Assembly: GCA_029945375.1 (NCBI GenBank)
Contig: JAQOTE010000030.1
Coordinates: 59,389-123,388 of the forward strand
Origin: Agaricus subrufescens
Lineage: Eukaryota; Basidiomycota; Agaricomycetes; Agaricales; Agaricaceae
Reading direction: 5' to 3'
Length of the DNA stretch: 64,000 bases
In this document: positions 13,545-25,494 of the stretch, piece by piece
Numbering within the stretch: position 1 is the stretch's first letter
Layout: every line of letters begins with the position of its first letter
Translations under genes and position numbers: made by a program
The notes under the pieces: generated by a model
Told to the model about the DNA's origin: nothing
The model's input: the letters and a program-made list of their open reading frames with translations, nothing else
Database searches by the model: none

Positions 13545-14921
13545 AAGGAAAACCTTCTTAACTAAGAGAATTGAAAATTTGTCTCAGGGATAACTCAGGG
13601 ATATCTTTATTTTGTGCCTTGTTTTTACTTAATTGAACTTAGGAAAACTCCAAAGCCCAGGGCTTACAGTGAGTGCACTCACAAAGTGGATTTGTGAGCA
13701 GAATGCCAAGAGATGGAAGTATTTCTTGATTTAGGCCCTCACAAAAACAATGTGGGGTTACAGAACCAATTTTCTATGTCATTAACCAGGTACAGGCTGC
13801 TATCTTGACATTCTCTTCATTGGACAATAATCTAGCATGTCAAATCCCCCCATGATATTCTTGAGGTAAATGTTTAAACATTTGGTAATGTCATGCAAGG
13901 GCCCAAACATGTCATGCAAAATAAAAACTTAGCTCTATTGCTTCATGCCACACATTAGCAGTTTTGAGACTGGCTGGAATCCTGTATTTCTTCTTCCCAT
14001 GGCTCACAATTTGAGTCATCCTCCTCTTCAAATCCATCATCAACTGCCAGTGTATCATCATTTGTTGACACTGCTTCATGATCAGGATTATTGGTGGTGC
14101 TGACACTTGAATTTGATTTACATTGTCACTTCTGAGGGGGTGAAACAGCTTTTTGTTGCACTTGAACAGATGACCTGGGACTGGTTTTGACATGGGCTTC
14201 AGATTGTTTTTTGACAGTCACAAATCCTGTGGTGAGGATTGTTTAATCTTTGAACAGTTTACAATAATGACACTGAGTATGTCCAGATTTACTTCCAATA
14301 TCTGGTCCTTTTTTGTATTCTTTGGAACATTCCGGAATGTGTGGTGAGTCAGCAATATGGAAGTCACTATTTTTCAACTTACCTCTCTTTTCTTTTTATT
14401 GCCATGCTTGTTGGGCTCAAAGTCTTGGAGAAATCCAGTCTTCATCTTGAGGGTCATCTCCCAGCTATACTGCCAGCCTTATCATCTCCACCTGTAACTG
14501 TTATGCCTTGTATATCCTTTTGTCTACTTGAATATTTCAATTCCCTCCAACTGTTTCTTTTCCTTTACTCTTTTCTTCTCTACTTTCCTTTTCTTTGCTC
14601 AGAGTCACTCTAGATTGTTTACCAGAATTTATATGGAAGGAGGACAGTAGTATATAAGAGCTCATACCTGTACTAGATCAGCATCTTGGTATTAAACTGT
14701 TCTTTCTTCTCTACAAAGTTAAGCCCATCATGGGAATCCTCTTTATGGTTAACAAATACCAAGATCATCAATTCTCTTGTGAACTCATGGCTCAACTCTT
14801 CTTAGGACAAGCCTGTTGTTCACTTTCACTTTTACTCCTCCATATCCTCCCCAAGCATCTATTGCATGGGTCTTCACCTACTGCTGAGAAATCACCAAAA
14901 TCCTCCTCCTTAAACTCCATC

Positions 14922-15191
14922 CACTAGCTAAATATTTGAATAATTTTTGAGAAATTATGTAAATGTTATTTAAATATTATGCTATTTTTTATTTAAATAG
15001 TTTCTGGGATGTTATGTAAATATTATTGAAATGTTATTAAAATAATCACAATTATTTTAATAACATTTCAATAATATTTACATAACATCCCAGAAACTAT
15101 TTAAATAAAAAATAGCATAATATTCAAATAACATAATATTTAAATAACATTTACATAATTTCTCAAAAATTATCTAAATATTTAGCTAGTG
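14922..15191. mobile_element. Palindromic MITE, second copy
   Basis: This is the counterpart of 1378-1647 within duplication copy 2, with the same ends and flanks. It was therefore duplicated with the block rather than inserted independently. Confidence 0.75.
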
Positions 15192-16749
15192 ATCCCTACT
15201 GTGCTTTCCTATGGGTAAAGAATGGCTTCTTCAGCTTTCCATATCTGATAGATATAGATTGGCCACTTTGGCCATCCATCTTGCTGTAAATGAGCAACAC
15301 CTGCCTCTACAGCTCTATCTGTATAGGGCAGGTTGTCTATGAACATGCTGATGCTTCCTTCCTGGCTTGACTTGTCATGACAAAGTAGCCTCAGAAGTCA
15401 TTTCTTTCTCACTTGATACACCTGCTGCTTGCTTGGCAAACTACCTGCCAACTGGGATTCTGCATATGTCTGCAGGCCTTCTGTTCTTCAATAAATCAGA
15501 GATAGCTCTCTTGTCCTTCTATGTCTGCTAAATACAGCTGAATTATTCTGGCCATCTGTTTTGTTGGGCTCTTGCCTCTATGGCTCTCTATAAAGGGTGG
15601 ACCATCTGCAGATATATTTGCAGCTGTGTCTAATACCCTAGCCTCTTATGTGACACATTGGCAGGTCTTTAGCTTGGCTTTCATATGCTATTCACAAATC
15701 AATCCATAGAGTGAACTATCTACAACAGAGCTATGTCTGCTTAAGGCACCTATGCATAGCATCTTGATGTGAGTCACCATTCATTCCAGTAGTCCATTGC
15801 TTACCTAGTTACTCAGCTTTGTCATTAGCCTTGTAACCTTCATTGCCATCATCCACACACCAGTCATTTTTTACACCCCATGTTAATGACTTCTGGTGAC
15901 ACCTGGGAACTCCTCTCTGCAGCAGTTTAATGCCTCTGCCTGCTCTATGCACAGTTAGCCCTTCAGGGAGATTTAACAGCTATATGTGTAGATAGTGGGC
16001 TCTACTTACTCTTTACTCCTCTTTTTCCTGCAGTGCAGTTTGAGATATGGGCTGGCATTGGGATAGGGGTAAGATGTAACTATTTCAGTTGGACTGAATA
16101 TCATTTGCTTCAAATTGGGACAATTTCAATCTTGTTAGTAAATTTGGTGGCTTCAATTTCTTACACTTCAATCATGAATGACTAAATCAGCCTCTGTCAT
16201 GAGAGCATTTTGCATAAGAGCCTTTTTTCTCTCAGCATTGAATGGCCACATTGGCCCCTGTCCCCATAGACATAGATGAGTTACTGGGGCCATGTACAGA
16301 ATGCCCTGCTTCTTGTCCAATCTGTGGTTGATTTCTCAAGCCAGTGGCCTTGCATACTGTTCACTCTGTCTGCCACTAGCTATATATTTGTTGAACTCTG
16401 ATTTGGGACTATTGATCAAATCACAGAGCAAGCATGAGACAGAATTGATCCAATCACTGATTTCTCATACTTGGCAATCTGATTGAGTAGCCATGATTAT
16501 GCCTTCATCTATATTTAATTTTGATCTAATCAATATTCAATAGCTCAAGTGACTTATTGTGACATTATCTTATTGCCTTACTCAATCTACATTTAATAAT
16601 CCCTATATATTATTAAGCATCCTATCTTACATTATTTGTTTACCAAATCATTTAATACTGTTTAACTACTTTACTCAATAATACATCTATACATTTTTGA
16701 CTGCTCTGTGACATGCATGTCACTTATGTTACAATATCATTTCAATATA

Positions 16750-18305
16750 CAGTGGGGGACAAAACTGTTCCAATGTTTTGTACCTTTGCAAAGAATGCTA
16801 TATACCAGTGCAAATAAATCTTGAGAATATTTATGAATATACCTTAGTATCTAAGCTACCATCATGTGATATTATGTGGCTGTACAGTTATTAATGGTTA
16901 TTAAATAATCCTTTTAAGTCAGAGCATCATTGGAATGGTTTTGTCCCTGTGCATTGAAAATACAGAATTGGCTACTTATCAAGGCAGAGGATACTATTTT
17001 CTGGCTATCAAAGCTACAAATGGTAGCTTTGGTATTGATGCCATCAATATCTGATCAAATTCTGCTGATATGATATCAGAATCCATCTATATGCTATTCT
17101 AAAGATGTAATAATCTATTAGGTAGAAATTCATTAACTTTTACCTCACTATTGATATTTATTTACTGTATTTTGGCAAAACTCATATTAAGAGGCTGGTT
17201 GAACTCCAAGTATCTAATCTTAGGTAATCCATACTATTTTAAAGTTGATTTGCTGCTATATCACATTTGTTAGGCTTGTACTTGATATATTCTACTTATG
17301 ATACTCTAGGATTGAATCATGTGAAAATTCCAAAATATATCTGAAAAGATTAACATTCAATAATACTTCATGTTTAGTAGTTATTTGAGCTTTGCACATT
17401 CTATGCAATCTTAGGTTACAATTTTTTTCATTTATACACACTAGCACTTTTTACCCTCTGCTTGTAAAGCTCTTACCCTTTCATCAGCATATTGTTTTCA
17501 GTTACATATGTTTATAATCTATTATTCTCAACATCCTGAGCCTATTTGTATCTTGATTAGTCATCAGAAACAAGCCCTGATGCACTTTTACAGATGCTCT
17601 CTAAAGTCTACTATACACTTATGTAGATACAGGCTTGTGGAGGAAGGTCAAAGCTTTTATTTGCTCTTTGATTGATTGTTACATAAGCACTAACATTCAT
17701 AGCATTAATTGGAACAATCAGCTTTCCAGCAAGTGGGTTGTTTGTGTGCAAAAAATAGATGAAAGTATATTTCTACCTAAGGATGATCATATTTATGTCA
17801 GCAAATAAGTCTTTAAATAGCATAGATTACATAATACAATATATTATTGCACTTAGATAATTGTTTTAATATAAATTACATCACAAACCTTGAAGACATT
17901 GTAATAATAAGCTAGAGATTAAAGATTTACTACTTAATAAAGTATCTAATCTTTAGAGTGGCATATAGGTGGATTCTGATATCATATCAGCAGAATTTGA
18001 TCAGATATTGATGGCATCAATATCAAAGCTACCATTTGTAGCTTTGATAGCCGAAAATAGTATCCTCTGCCTTGATAAGTAGCCAATTCTGTATTTTCAA
18101 TGCACAGGGACAAAACCATTCCAATGATGCTCTGACTTAAAAGGATTATTTAATAACCATTAATAACTGTACAGCCACATAATATCACATGATGGTAGCT
18201 TAGATACTAAGGTATATTCATAAATATTCTCAAGATTTTATTTGCACTGGTATATAGCATTCTTTGCAAAGGTACAAAACATTGGAACGGTTTTGTCCCC
18301 CACTG
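16750..18305. mobile_element. Mariner-type non-autonomous element, copy 2
   Basis: This is the same insertion as 3206-4756, carried in duplication copy 2. It differs by a few substitutions and small indels, including an added AT-rich stretch near 17865. The right tip is followed by TA and then directly by the 3.0-kb inverted-repeat element. Confidence 0.7.
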
Positions 18306-18697
18306 TAGCAGATACCTTATTTGGAGTGGAAGTCAAATAAACATTCAATAAGGATTTTATTAAACATGTGTTTTATTGTTTCTCTGGCCCAGTGTATAGC
18401 AGAAAGATTGATCTAGCTGAAAGATTGATCCTGAGGATTGTGATCCTTGACTTATATATAGATTGGAGAACACTCTCCTTCCTCCTCTATTTCCTCACCC
18501 TTTCATGCCAAAGAACAGCAGTTGTAGACCTGGTCCAGGAAGAAACTCACCTGGTTTTAACCCTGCACAGGCCAGGCATACAAGAATCACCTGGTATTCC
18601 CAAAGGAGGGGCAGTTTTGGCAGTGGGGACCACATTCCATACATATGTGCACCAGCAGATGCACCTAACTGTACCTGCCATCACTGCCATCACTACT

Positions 18698-18895
18698 AAT
18701 TTCTGGGATGTTATGTAAATATTATGTAAATATTATTAAGATATTATTGAAAGATTCACAATTATTTAATAATATTTCAATAATATTTACCTAATATTTA
18801 CATAACATTCCAGAAATTATTTAAATAAAAAATAGCATAATATTTGAATAATATTTACATAATTTCTCAAAAGTTATTCAAATATATAGCTAGTG
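18698..18895. mobile_element. Partial MITE inside the 3.0-kb element
   Basis: This is a diverged relative of the MITE at 1378-1647. The right end (inverse of CACTAGCTATATATTTG) and the centre are present. The left ~90 bp is missing, and the sequence starts directly after the left terminal repeat of the 3.0-kb element, in the motif TTTCTGGGATGTTATG. Confidence 0.6.
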
Positions 18896-19830
18896 TGCAC
18901 TCCTGTCCCCTCTCCATTGGATATGGAGAATGCCCTAAAGTACCTTGCATCATCCCATCCCTCTCTGCTAGGGAACAACAGATCTAAGCTTACTCCAGAG
19001 AGTGAAAGCACTCAAGAGTATGAGCTGTTCCAGGCTTTTTTTCAAGTCCTGGAGGAGTCTAAGAGATGTGTGTATTTTTACCCAACCTATGGCTGCACTA
19101 ATTTGTTGTAAATTTAGGTTCTTTTTTGAACAGACTGTAATGCTAAGGGCTTAGACAGCCTTGGTTCATCATCCTATTTCAGTGCTCACAAGCTGGAGGT
19201 AGGTGATGTCCCATATTGATATACTGGTCAGGCTGAGTAGAAACTGTTTTTCTTAAAAGCCTATTATTGATGAAGGAGAGGTGATGTGAAATGCTCTCAC
19301 CAGTTCTGCTACAGCAAGCCCCACAGATGCCTCAAGTATATGCAAGGAGATGTCACAGGTATATCATGATTTCAATGATCTGTCTGGCTGTACCAATATT
19401 TTTTCCTGAGTTTGACTTACACCTCCACTGTATCCTTTGCTACTGGACTATTGCTGTCACCCAGCTACAAAATGAACTGGAAGATCTGGCAGTGAGTAGT
19501 TTTTTCCTTATCAAGGCCCTATAGTTTGACAGATTTCAACAAGAGCTACTTCAAAGCCTTTGGCAGAAAGTGAAGTATGTGGAGAGGATGTACAGCTACC
19601 TCTCTGCCATGCTGCTGCCCCTCTCTACCACAATTCCACCTGAGCATGCTCCCTAGTGTATTGCATCTACCATATCATACCCTAATACATTTTCACCTCA
19701 GTCTAGCAAGTAATGAGATCTGGTAGGATCAATCAGTTCAAGTTTCTTTTGATTTGCTTATATTACCAACCCCCCAGCTCTAGCCTATGCCTTACTTTTC
19801 CTGTCCACAAACTGGGGCCTACACCCTGCA

Positions 19831-20039
19831 CACTAGCTGAATATTTGGTTAGTTTTGGGGAAATTATGTAAATATTATTTAAATATTATGCTATTCTTTA
19901 TTTAAATAATTTCTGGGATGTTATGTAAATATTATGTAAATATTATTGAAATAATTGTGAATTTTTCAATAATATTTCAATAACATTTACATAATATTTA
20001 CATAATTTCTCAAAAATTAATTCAAATACTTAGCTAGTA
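19831..20039. mobile_element. Diverged MITE inside the 3.0-kb element
   Basis: This is a second diverged MITE copy with both ends present (CACTAGCTGAATATTTGG at left, inverse of TACTAGCTAAGTATTTG at right). TGCA occurs on both sides, consistent with a short target duplication of uncertain length. Confidence 0.6.
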
Positions 20040-21664
20040 TGCACCACTAACAAGCAATTTGCATGGCTCCCAGTTTGCAGGAGTCAGGATTAGTGGGGAC
20101 CTTGCCAAGTCAGGTCTTCAACATTTTTGAGTCTAATTGGTAAGGCTATTTTTATCACTCACTTTACATATTGCTAGCATATTCTGTGTCAAATCAGCAG
20201 CAATACTTGCAATTTGTAGAGTGAGTCAGGATTGACAGCATCTTATAGATTAGGTTTGATTTTTGGTTACCATGAATTCATTTCTATTTTTGTAGAACAA
20301 TTTAGGATCAATGGCCACCTGAAATACTTGTAGCATGAGTCACAATCAATTTTTCATTTTGGCTGCATATTGCAGTTTATATGCGCAAATTTTGGGTGCT
20401 CCAAATTGCTGCTGAGATTACAATCACAATTACAGTACTTTATGCAGGCACTGGTGCTTCCATCCTGGGTAGCTCAAAACTATCACTGTATAGGTATCTA
20501 GTAGGTCTATTGTTCTCTTACAGTGTACCTAAACTGAAAGTACATACTGACAACTACCTAAGAAATCAGGGGCAGAGTGGTAGATCATATGAGTGCAGAT
20601 GGGGATGGAGGGGTGTACCAGGAAGGACAAGAGGTTATGGCAACCTCAATGATTTTGCAGGGGCAATAGTGGTGCACAGGGACAACAGAGGTGATTAGGA
20701 TAGTGACCAGAGTGGTGGGTCCTGGTCCTGATACCAGTATACATGCAAGTGTGAGTACATATGCAGATGCAAATGCCAGCTTGTATGTATGTCTAATTGC
20801 CAGTACAAGTATCAGTGTGACTGTAAGTGGAGCTGGTGCAGGTGCAGGTGACAAAATAAACTGGCTGGGATGGGAGGGTATGGTGCCACTAAAATTGGTG
20901 TGGCTGCAATAGCAGCATATATACATGGTAGCATGCACTGAGCTACCAGTAGTGATGGCAGTGATGGCAGGTATAGGTGTATCTGCTGGTGCACATATGT
21001 ATGGAATGTGGTCCCCACTGCCAAAACTGCCCCTTCTTTGGGAATACCAGGTGATCCTTGTATGCCTGGCCTGTGTAGGGTTAAAGTTGGGTGAGTTTCT
21101 TCCTGGACCAGGTCTACAACTGCTGTTCTTTGGCATGAAAGGGTGAGGAAATAGAGGAGGAAGGAGAATGTTCTCCAATCTATATATAAGTCAAGGATCA
21201 CAATCCTCAGGATCAATCTTTCAGCTAGATCAATCTTTCTGCTATACACTGGGCCAGAGAAACAATAAAACACATGTTTTATTAAACCCTTATTGAATGT
21301 TTATTTGACTTCCACTCCAAATAAGGCATCTGCTGTATTGAAATGATATTGTGACATAAGTGACATGCATGTCACAGAGCAGTCAAAAATGTATAGATGT
21401 ATTATTGAGTAAAGTAGTTAAACAGTATTAAATGATTTGGTAAACAAATAATGTAAGATAGGATGCTTAATAATATATAGGGATTATTAAATGTAGATTG
21501 AGTAAGGCAATAAGATAATGTCACAATAAGTCACTTGAGCTATTGAATATTGATTAGATCAAAATTAAATATAGATGAAGGCATAATCATGGCTACTCAA
21601 TCAGATTGCTAAGTATGAGAAATCAGTGATTGGATCAATTCTGTCTCATGCTTGCTCTGTGATT

Positions 21665-21880
21665 TGATCAATAGTCTCAAATTAGAGTTCAACAGATTTA
21701 TTCAAATCAGTGATTTAAAATCAACATTCCCAAAAAGGAGTGCAAGGAATTTATTCAAATTAGTGGTTTAATCAAAATTCCCAAATTGGAGTTCAACAGA
21801 TTTGATTGAATCAGTGATTTAATCAACATTTCCCAATCAGAGTTCAACAAATGCAGTTAAATCACTGATGAGATCATAAG
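21665..21880. repeat. About four tandem ~52-bp repeats
   Basis: The motif AGAGTTCAACAGATTT followed by TCAGTGATTTAATCAA recurs about four times with divergence, starting at the outer end of the right inverted arm. It may be a subterminal repeat of the older foldback element. No coding function. Confidence 0.55.
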
Positions 21881-22139
21881 TTCCACCCAAATCTGGTAAT
21901 TGTTAAGATCAATCAAGATTGACATGAGATTACATGTGAGAATGTAGTCACATATGTGTCATGTGACCCTTTATAAAAACATGCACATGCAATTTGTGAC
22001 CAAGTGAGGACAAGAATCATGGGAAAATATGCAGAATTGATGGAGATATTTGCAAAAAAACTTTTCCAGATGCAACAAAAAATATGAAATTAATCATCAA
22101 GTTTGTGAGAAATGACTACTAAATTAGTGTGATTGAATT
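21881..22139. other. No feature recognised
   Basis: AT-rich sequence between the tandem 52-bp repeats and the truncated 5' edge of copia-1. No open frame, repeat or LTR is evident. Confidence 0.4.
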
Positions 22140-23769
22140 AATTGAGCTGTCTAGGCACTTCAAACTGCGAGATCTAGGCTCCACCACTCTTCTGCTGGGC
22201 ATTCAGGTGAAGCAGGATCGCTCTAAGTGTTCCATCTCCCTCTCCCAAGAGCACTACATCAAGGAGCTCCTAGAATGGTTCAATATGGATGATTCTAACT
22301 CCCTTTCCACCCCTCTACCTCCTGGATCTGAGCTCTCAGACATTGTGCCCTCTCTCAAGGAGCAGGCTGAGATGAAATCAGTTCCCTATCTCTCTGCTGT
22401 AGGTGCCCTGCAGTATCTAGCCACCATGACTCAACCCGACATTGCCTATGCTGTCTCCTACCTGGGAGATTCAATCACAATCCTGCTCCTGCCCATTGGC
22501 TTGCTGTAAAGCATTTACTTCACTATTTGAAGGGCACACTGCACTACCAGCTTGTCTACCAAGGTAGTGACTCCGGAGAGCTGTTTACCACCTATTCTGA
22601 TGCTTCCCATGGTGGCTGCAAGGCCACAGGTCGAGCTACAGGTGGTTATGTGACTCTAGTGTCTGGGGCTGCTGTAGGATGGTCCTCAAAGCATCAGCCC
22701 TTTGTGACTCTCTCAAGCACTGAGGCTGAATTTGTTGCTGCCCTTGAGGCTGGAAAGGAGATCAAGTAGACTGCTGAAATCATCACCAATATCCGCATTA
22801 TGCGGACGTCTCCTCACTCTGATTCATGCATTGCATGGATCGACATCAAAGACTCACTGGCCGGTACCGTTGCAAAACAGTTCATCGGTCAATCTATTCA
22901 CATATCCGGCGTCAATTGCAGAATCGCCGGCCCCCGTCCCCACTCTGGCTCTGTCCTGTGCACTCGCTGCTACAGGTGGGGTCATCATCACTCCCAGTGC
23001 TGTCGTGAAGGCGTGCGCTGTCCTCTGTGTGGGGGGCCTCATCGCAAGGCCAACCATTCTACAATGGTCACTCCAACTTCAGTCAAGAAGCAACACTGTG
23101 TGAACTGTACCGCTTCCAAGTGGGAAAAGCGCGACCATTCGGCAACCAATCAGAAGGCTTGTCCCTTCTGGTCTCATCGTTTCGACAGGGATTGGCTCAA
23201 GCGGCAATTCTCTGTGCGTAAGATTTAATCTCCGCAGGTATGTGTATTTTTAGCTATCTGCATTTTTCATTTTCGTGTATCGATGGACTTCGGCATTCAC
23301 GTGTCCGCCCTTTCTTTGATTCATAGTCCATTTTCATCGGCGTTTATCCTTAAATTAGTTATGTACTTGTAGGTAGCTCCCAGGTGTACGTAAAGGGGGG
23401 GGTACGCGTCATGGCACCCCACACATGAGGTCGATGTTGAAATACATCCCATTGATACAAAAAAAAAAAAAAAAAAAAGAGATCAAGTGGACTAGGAACA
23501 TCCTGACTGAGTTTGGCTATCACCAGACACTTCCCTCAACACTTTTCGTGGATAACAAGTCTGGGATCAGTGTAGCCAAGAATCCTGAGCACCACGGGCG
23601 CATGAAACACCTAGATCTTTGCTTCTATTGGCTCCGCGAGGCTGTAGAAGATGGAGTCATTGATCCTCTCTATGTGTCTACTGATCAGCAAGTTGCGGAC
23701 ATCCTAACTAAGGCTGTATCACTAAAGGTTGTTGACTTTGCTGTGCCGTTGTTGGGACTTGGACAGTAG
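22140..23769 (+). pseudogene. copia RT C-terminus and RNase H, interrupted
   Basis: The RT C-terminal part has the copia motifs LRDLGSTTLLLGIQV and YLSAVGALQYLA. A deletion or frameshift near 22465-22510 follows YAVSYLG. RNase H continues at ~22527 with TYSDASHGGCKATGRATGGY (catalytic Asp), SSTEAEFVAALEAGKEIK and, after LINE-A (22773-23478), TLFVDNKSGISVAKNPEHHG and DILTKAVS, ending with a stop at 23769. A TAG at 22766-22768 in the 5' target duplication reads TGG in the 3' one. Function in a live element: reverse transcription of the element RNA within virus-like particles. This copy is dead. Confidence 0.88.
22773..23478 (+). mobile_element. LINE-A: 5'-truncated ORF1-type LINE
   Basis: It is inserted in copia-1 RNase H between GAGATCAAGTAGACT (22758-22772) and GAGATCAAGTGGACT (23479-23493), a 15-bp duplication with one mismatch. 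It ends in CCCATTGATAC plus ~20 A. It contains the C-terminal third of ORF1 (22773-23228) with knuckles CTRCYRWGHHHSQC and CPLCGGPHRKANH, then a ~230-bp 3' UTR with no ORF2. The sequence is very close to LINE-B. Confidence 0.92.
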
Positions 23770-23795
23770 TATGGACTGGTTGGATCAAGGGGGTG

Positions 23796-24093
23796 TGTTA
23801 GACTGCCCCAGCAGTCTTGTGTTAGAGTGCCCCAACAGTCTTGTATATGGACTTAGAGATGGTACGACTTTCTGATCATGTGATATATTAGTAAGCACAT
23901 GTTGAACTTGTCTGTGAACGCTCTAGAAGCCTTTAGCTTCTTAGACTTGTTCACAGGTGAGTATAGAGTTCTGTATATTCATAGATAGCTTCTTAGACTT
24001 GTTCACAGGATTGCTAAATCAATTCTTATCCGATTCACTCGTGACTACCACTGTTAGAACTGTCTCCGCACGCGCTACGTTCTACTTCCGACA
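23796..24093 (+). repeat. 3' LTR of copia-1
   Basis: It begins TGTTAGACTGCCCC and ends CTACTTCCGACA, in TG...CA form, and is preceded by a purine-rich tract. It contains two direct repeats of the type TAGCTTCTTAGACTTGTTCACAG. It is related to but shorter and more diverged than the LTRs at 27658-27974, 33914-34230 and 42026-42352. Confidence 0.82.
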
Positions 24094-25433
24094 GCCTCCG
24101 AGGTCAAAGTTGAGCCATCTAGCTTAGCAGAGTTGTTAGGGTGGATTGTAGCAGTGAAAAGCATTGTCCCCTTGCAGCAGAAGGCCATAGAACAAGCAGA
24201 AATCGTGATAATAAAGTTCTTGTGCTGTGCAAGGTATAGACAGGACAGCAGATTACTGCGGAGTGCAGCAACATGTAAAACCCTAGTAAACTCAACCGCT
24301 CTAGCCACCTTTCCACTCAAAACTGGCTCAAAGACCACAGACCCCACCCCAGCAGAGTAAACAACTGAATTATCAGCCAAGCGAATGGGAATGCGATGGG
24401 GGGAGTAGGATTTGAACCAATGCTTGTGGGGGGTCATATGAGAAGTGGCCCCTGTATCTGCAAGCCAGTGGAAGTCAGCATCGAGCTGCAGGGGGGGAGA
24501 GAGCGAAGGGGAAGAGGTAGGGGAGGGAGCACTTGCATTTCCAGCAAATTCTCGCACTCTCTGCGCTTTTTCGGCACCAGGAGTCGAGCTAGAGCTTCTG
24601 GAAGCGGTGGGGGAGTCATTGGAGCTGTCCTGGGCCTTGTTGGCCTTGTTTCCTCAAGTTCTGGGCTTCTGAGCGTCCTCCTGAGCGCATTTCTTCGCTT
24701 TTTTGAACATCCAGCAGTTAGCCACCTTGTGACCAGTCCTCCCACAGAAGTCGCAGGTCTCTGATGCATTTTTGAAGCCAGAACATGCTGCTAGGGCCTG
24801 GGAGCCTCCCAAGGCGTCCTGAGCACGTTTCCTTCGCTGAATATCCTCTGTAACAAAGGCCTGATGGATGGTAGTCTTGTCCAGCTTGTCCATAAGCAGG
24901 AGAGACGATGTGAAGGCCGAAAACTCGTCCGGGAGCGCCCTAATGAGTGCCATAGAGGCCAGCTCATCATCCAGCTGGTCTAAAGTGAATTTCTCCGGTC
25001 TGAGCTCCTTCAGACGACGTTTGCAGCCCTCTACACGGTTTATAAGTGACTGGAGGGACTCCTCTTCGAGTTTACGGATGCTGAAGAGCTCATCATAGGC
25101 ATTGAATCGCATTCCAGCCTTCTTCTGACGATGTACAGCCTCTAGAGCAGCCCACATCTTGATTGGATTGTCCTGGATGCCTGCAAAATGCACTCTTTGG
25201 TCTTCTTCAACCATTAGATAGAGCCAGCCAGCTGCCTTGTCGAGTTTGTCCTCCCAGAGTGACTGGGAAGCAAAATCCTGGGGAGTAGGGGAAGAGGAGA
25301 TGGAGGGAGGACTTTGTTTGCCTGAAACAAGTCTCCATAGGCCAGAGGCTCGTAGCCAGGCCTCCATCTTGCCGGACCATGTGGCATAGTTCTCCCCATT
25401 GAGCTTAACAAATGTTGGCAAACCCGAAGCCAT
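24094..25433 (-). pseudogene. copia Gag and protease, frameshifted
   Basis: Gag starts at 25433 (MASGLPTFVKLNGENYATW, the usual copia N-terminus) and includes the UBN2-type gag core and a CCHC knuckle CDFCGRTGHKVANC. The frame ends at 24654; a frameshift near 24600-24650 leads into the next block (24557 down to 24094). There the aspartic protease motif WLADTGATSHM is intact and the integrase N-terminal region begins. The homologous intact stretch is in copia-5. Gag packages the element RNA; the protease would process Gag-Pol. Confidence 0.88.
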
Positions 25434-25494
25434 AGGAGCAAAAATGAGAGCAGGGGAAGTGAAATAGTTTGAGAGAGGAGAGAAGGGAGGGAGT

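Larger units (their letters stand above)
13545..18307. repeat. Copy 2 of the ~4.9-kb direct duplication
   Basis: This copy matches 1-4763 at a constant offset of 13,544 until small indels begin in the mariner-type part. The match is broken at 18307 by the insertion of a 3.0-kb element and resumes at 21334-21466. Copy 2 then continues beyond the point where copy 1 ends, so copy 1 is the truncated one. The absence of the 3.0-kb element from copy 1 indicates that it inserted after the duplication, or less likely was lost from copy 1. The two copies enclose 8.6 kb holding the tnp2 transposase region. Confidence 0.92.
18308..21333. mobile_element. 3.0-kb element with ~390-bp inverted repeats
   Basis: The tips are GCAGATACCTTATTTGG and the inverse of GCAGATGCCTTATTTGG, with TGTA immediately outside both ends. 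The inverted repeats run about 18308-18697 and 20943-21333 and contain a TATATATA-type stretch. The interior carries two MITE copies and no recognisable transposase; the open frames are short and in repeated sequence. It is present in duplication copy 2 and absent from copy 1, so it is younger than the duplication. Superfamily unknown. Confidence 0.72.
16392..21690. repeat. Outer inverted repeat around nested elements
   Basis: The arm 16392-16749 is the inverse of about 21334-21690. It lies outside the mariner-type element and the 3.0-kb element, so both inserted into the middle of an older inverted repeat with ~357-bp arms. Without the insertions the arms would meet in a near-perfect palindrome centred on TTTCAATATATTGAAA. 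In duplication copy 1 the same arms are 2848-3205 and 4757-4888, the second being truncated. No protein is encoded. It may be an older foldback transposon. Confidence 0.7.
22140..24093 (+). mobile_element. copia-1: 3' half of a Ty1/copia element
   Basis: It comprises the end of reverse transcriptase and RNase H, a purine tract (AAGGGGG) and a 3' LTR at 23796-24093. The 5' half is missing; homology to the copia-4 reverse transcriptase starts at ~22140. LINE-A is inserted in the RNase H part. The 3' LTR end abuts the truncated end of copia-2, which runs in the opposite direction, so no target duplication can be read. Confidence 0.88.
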
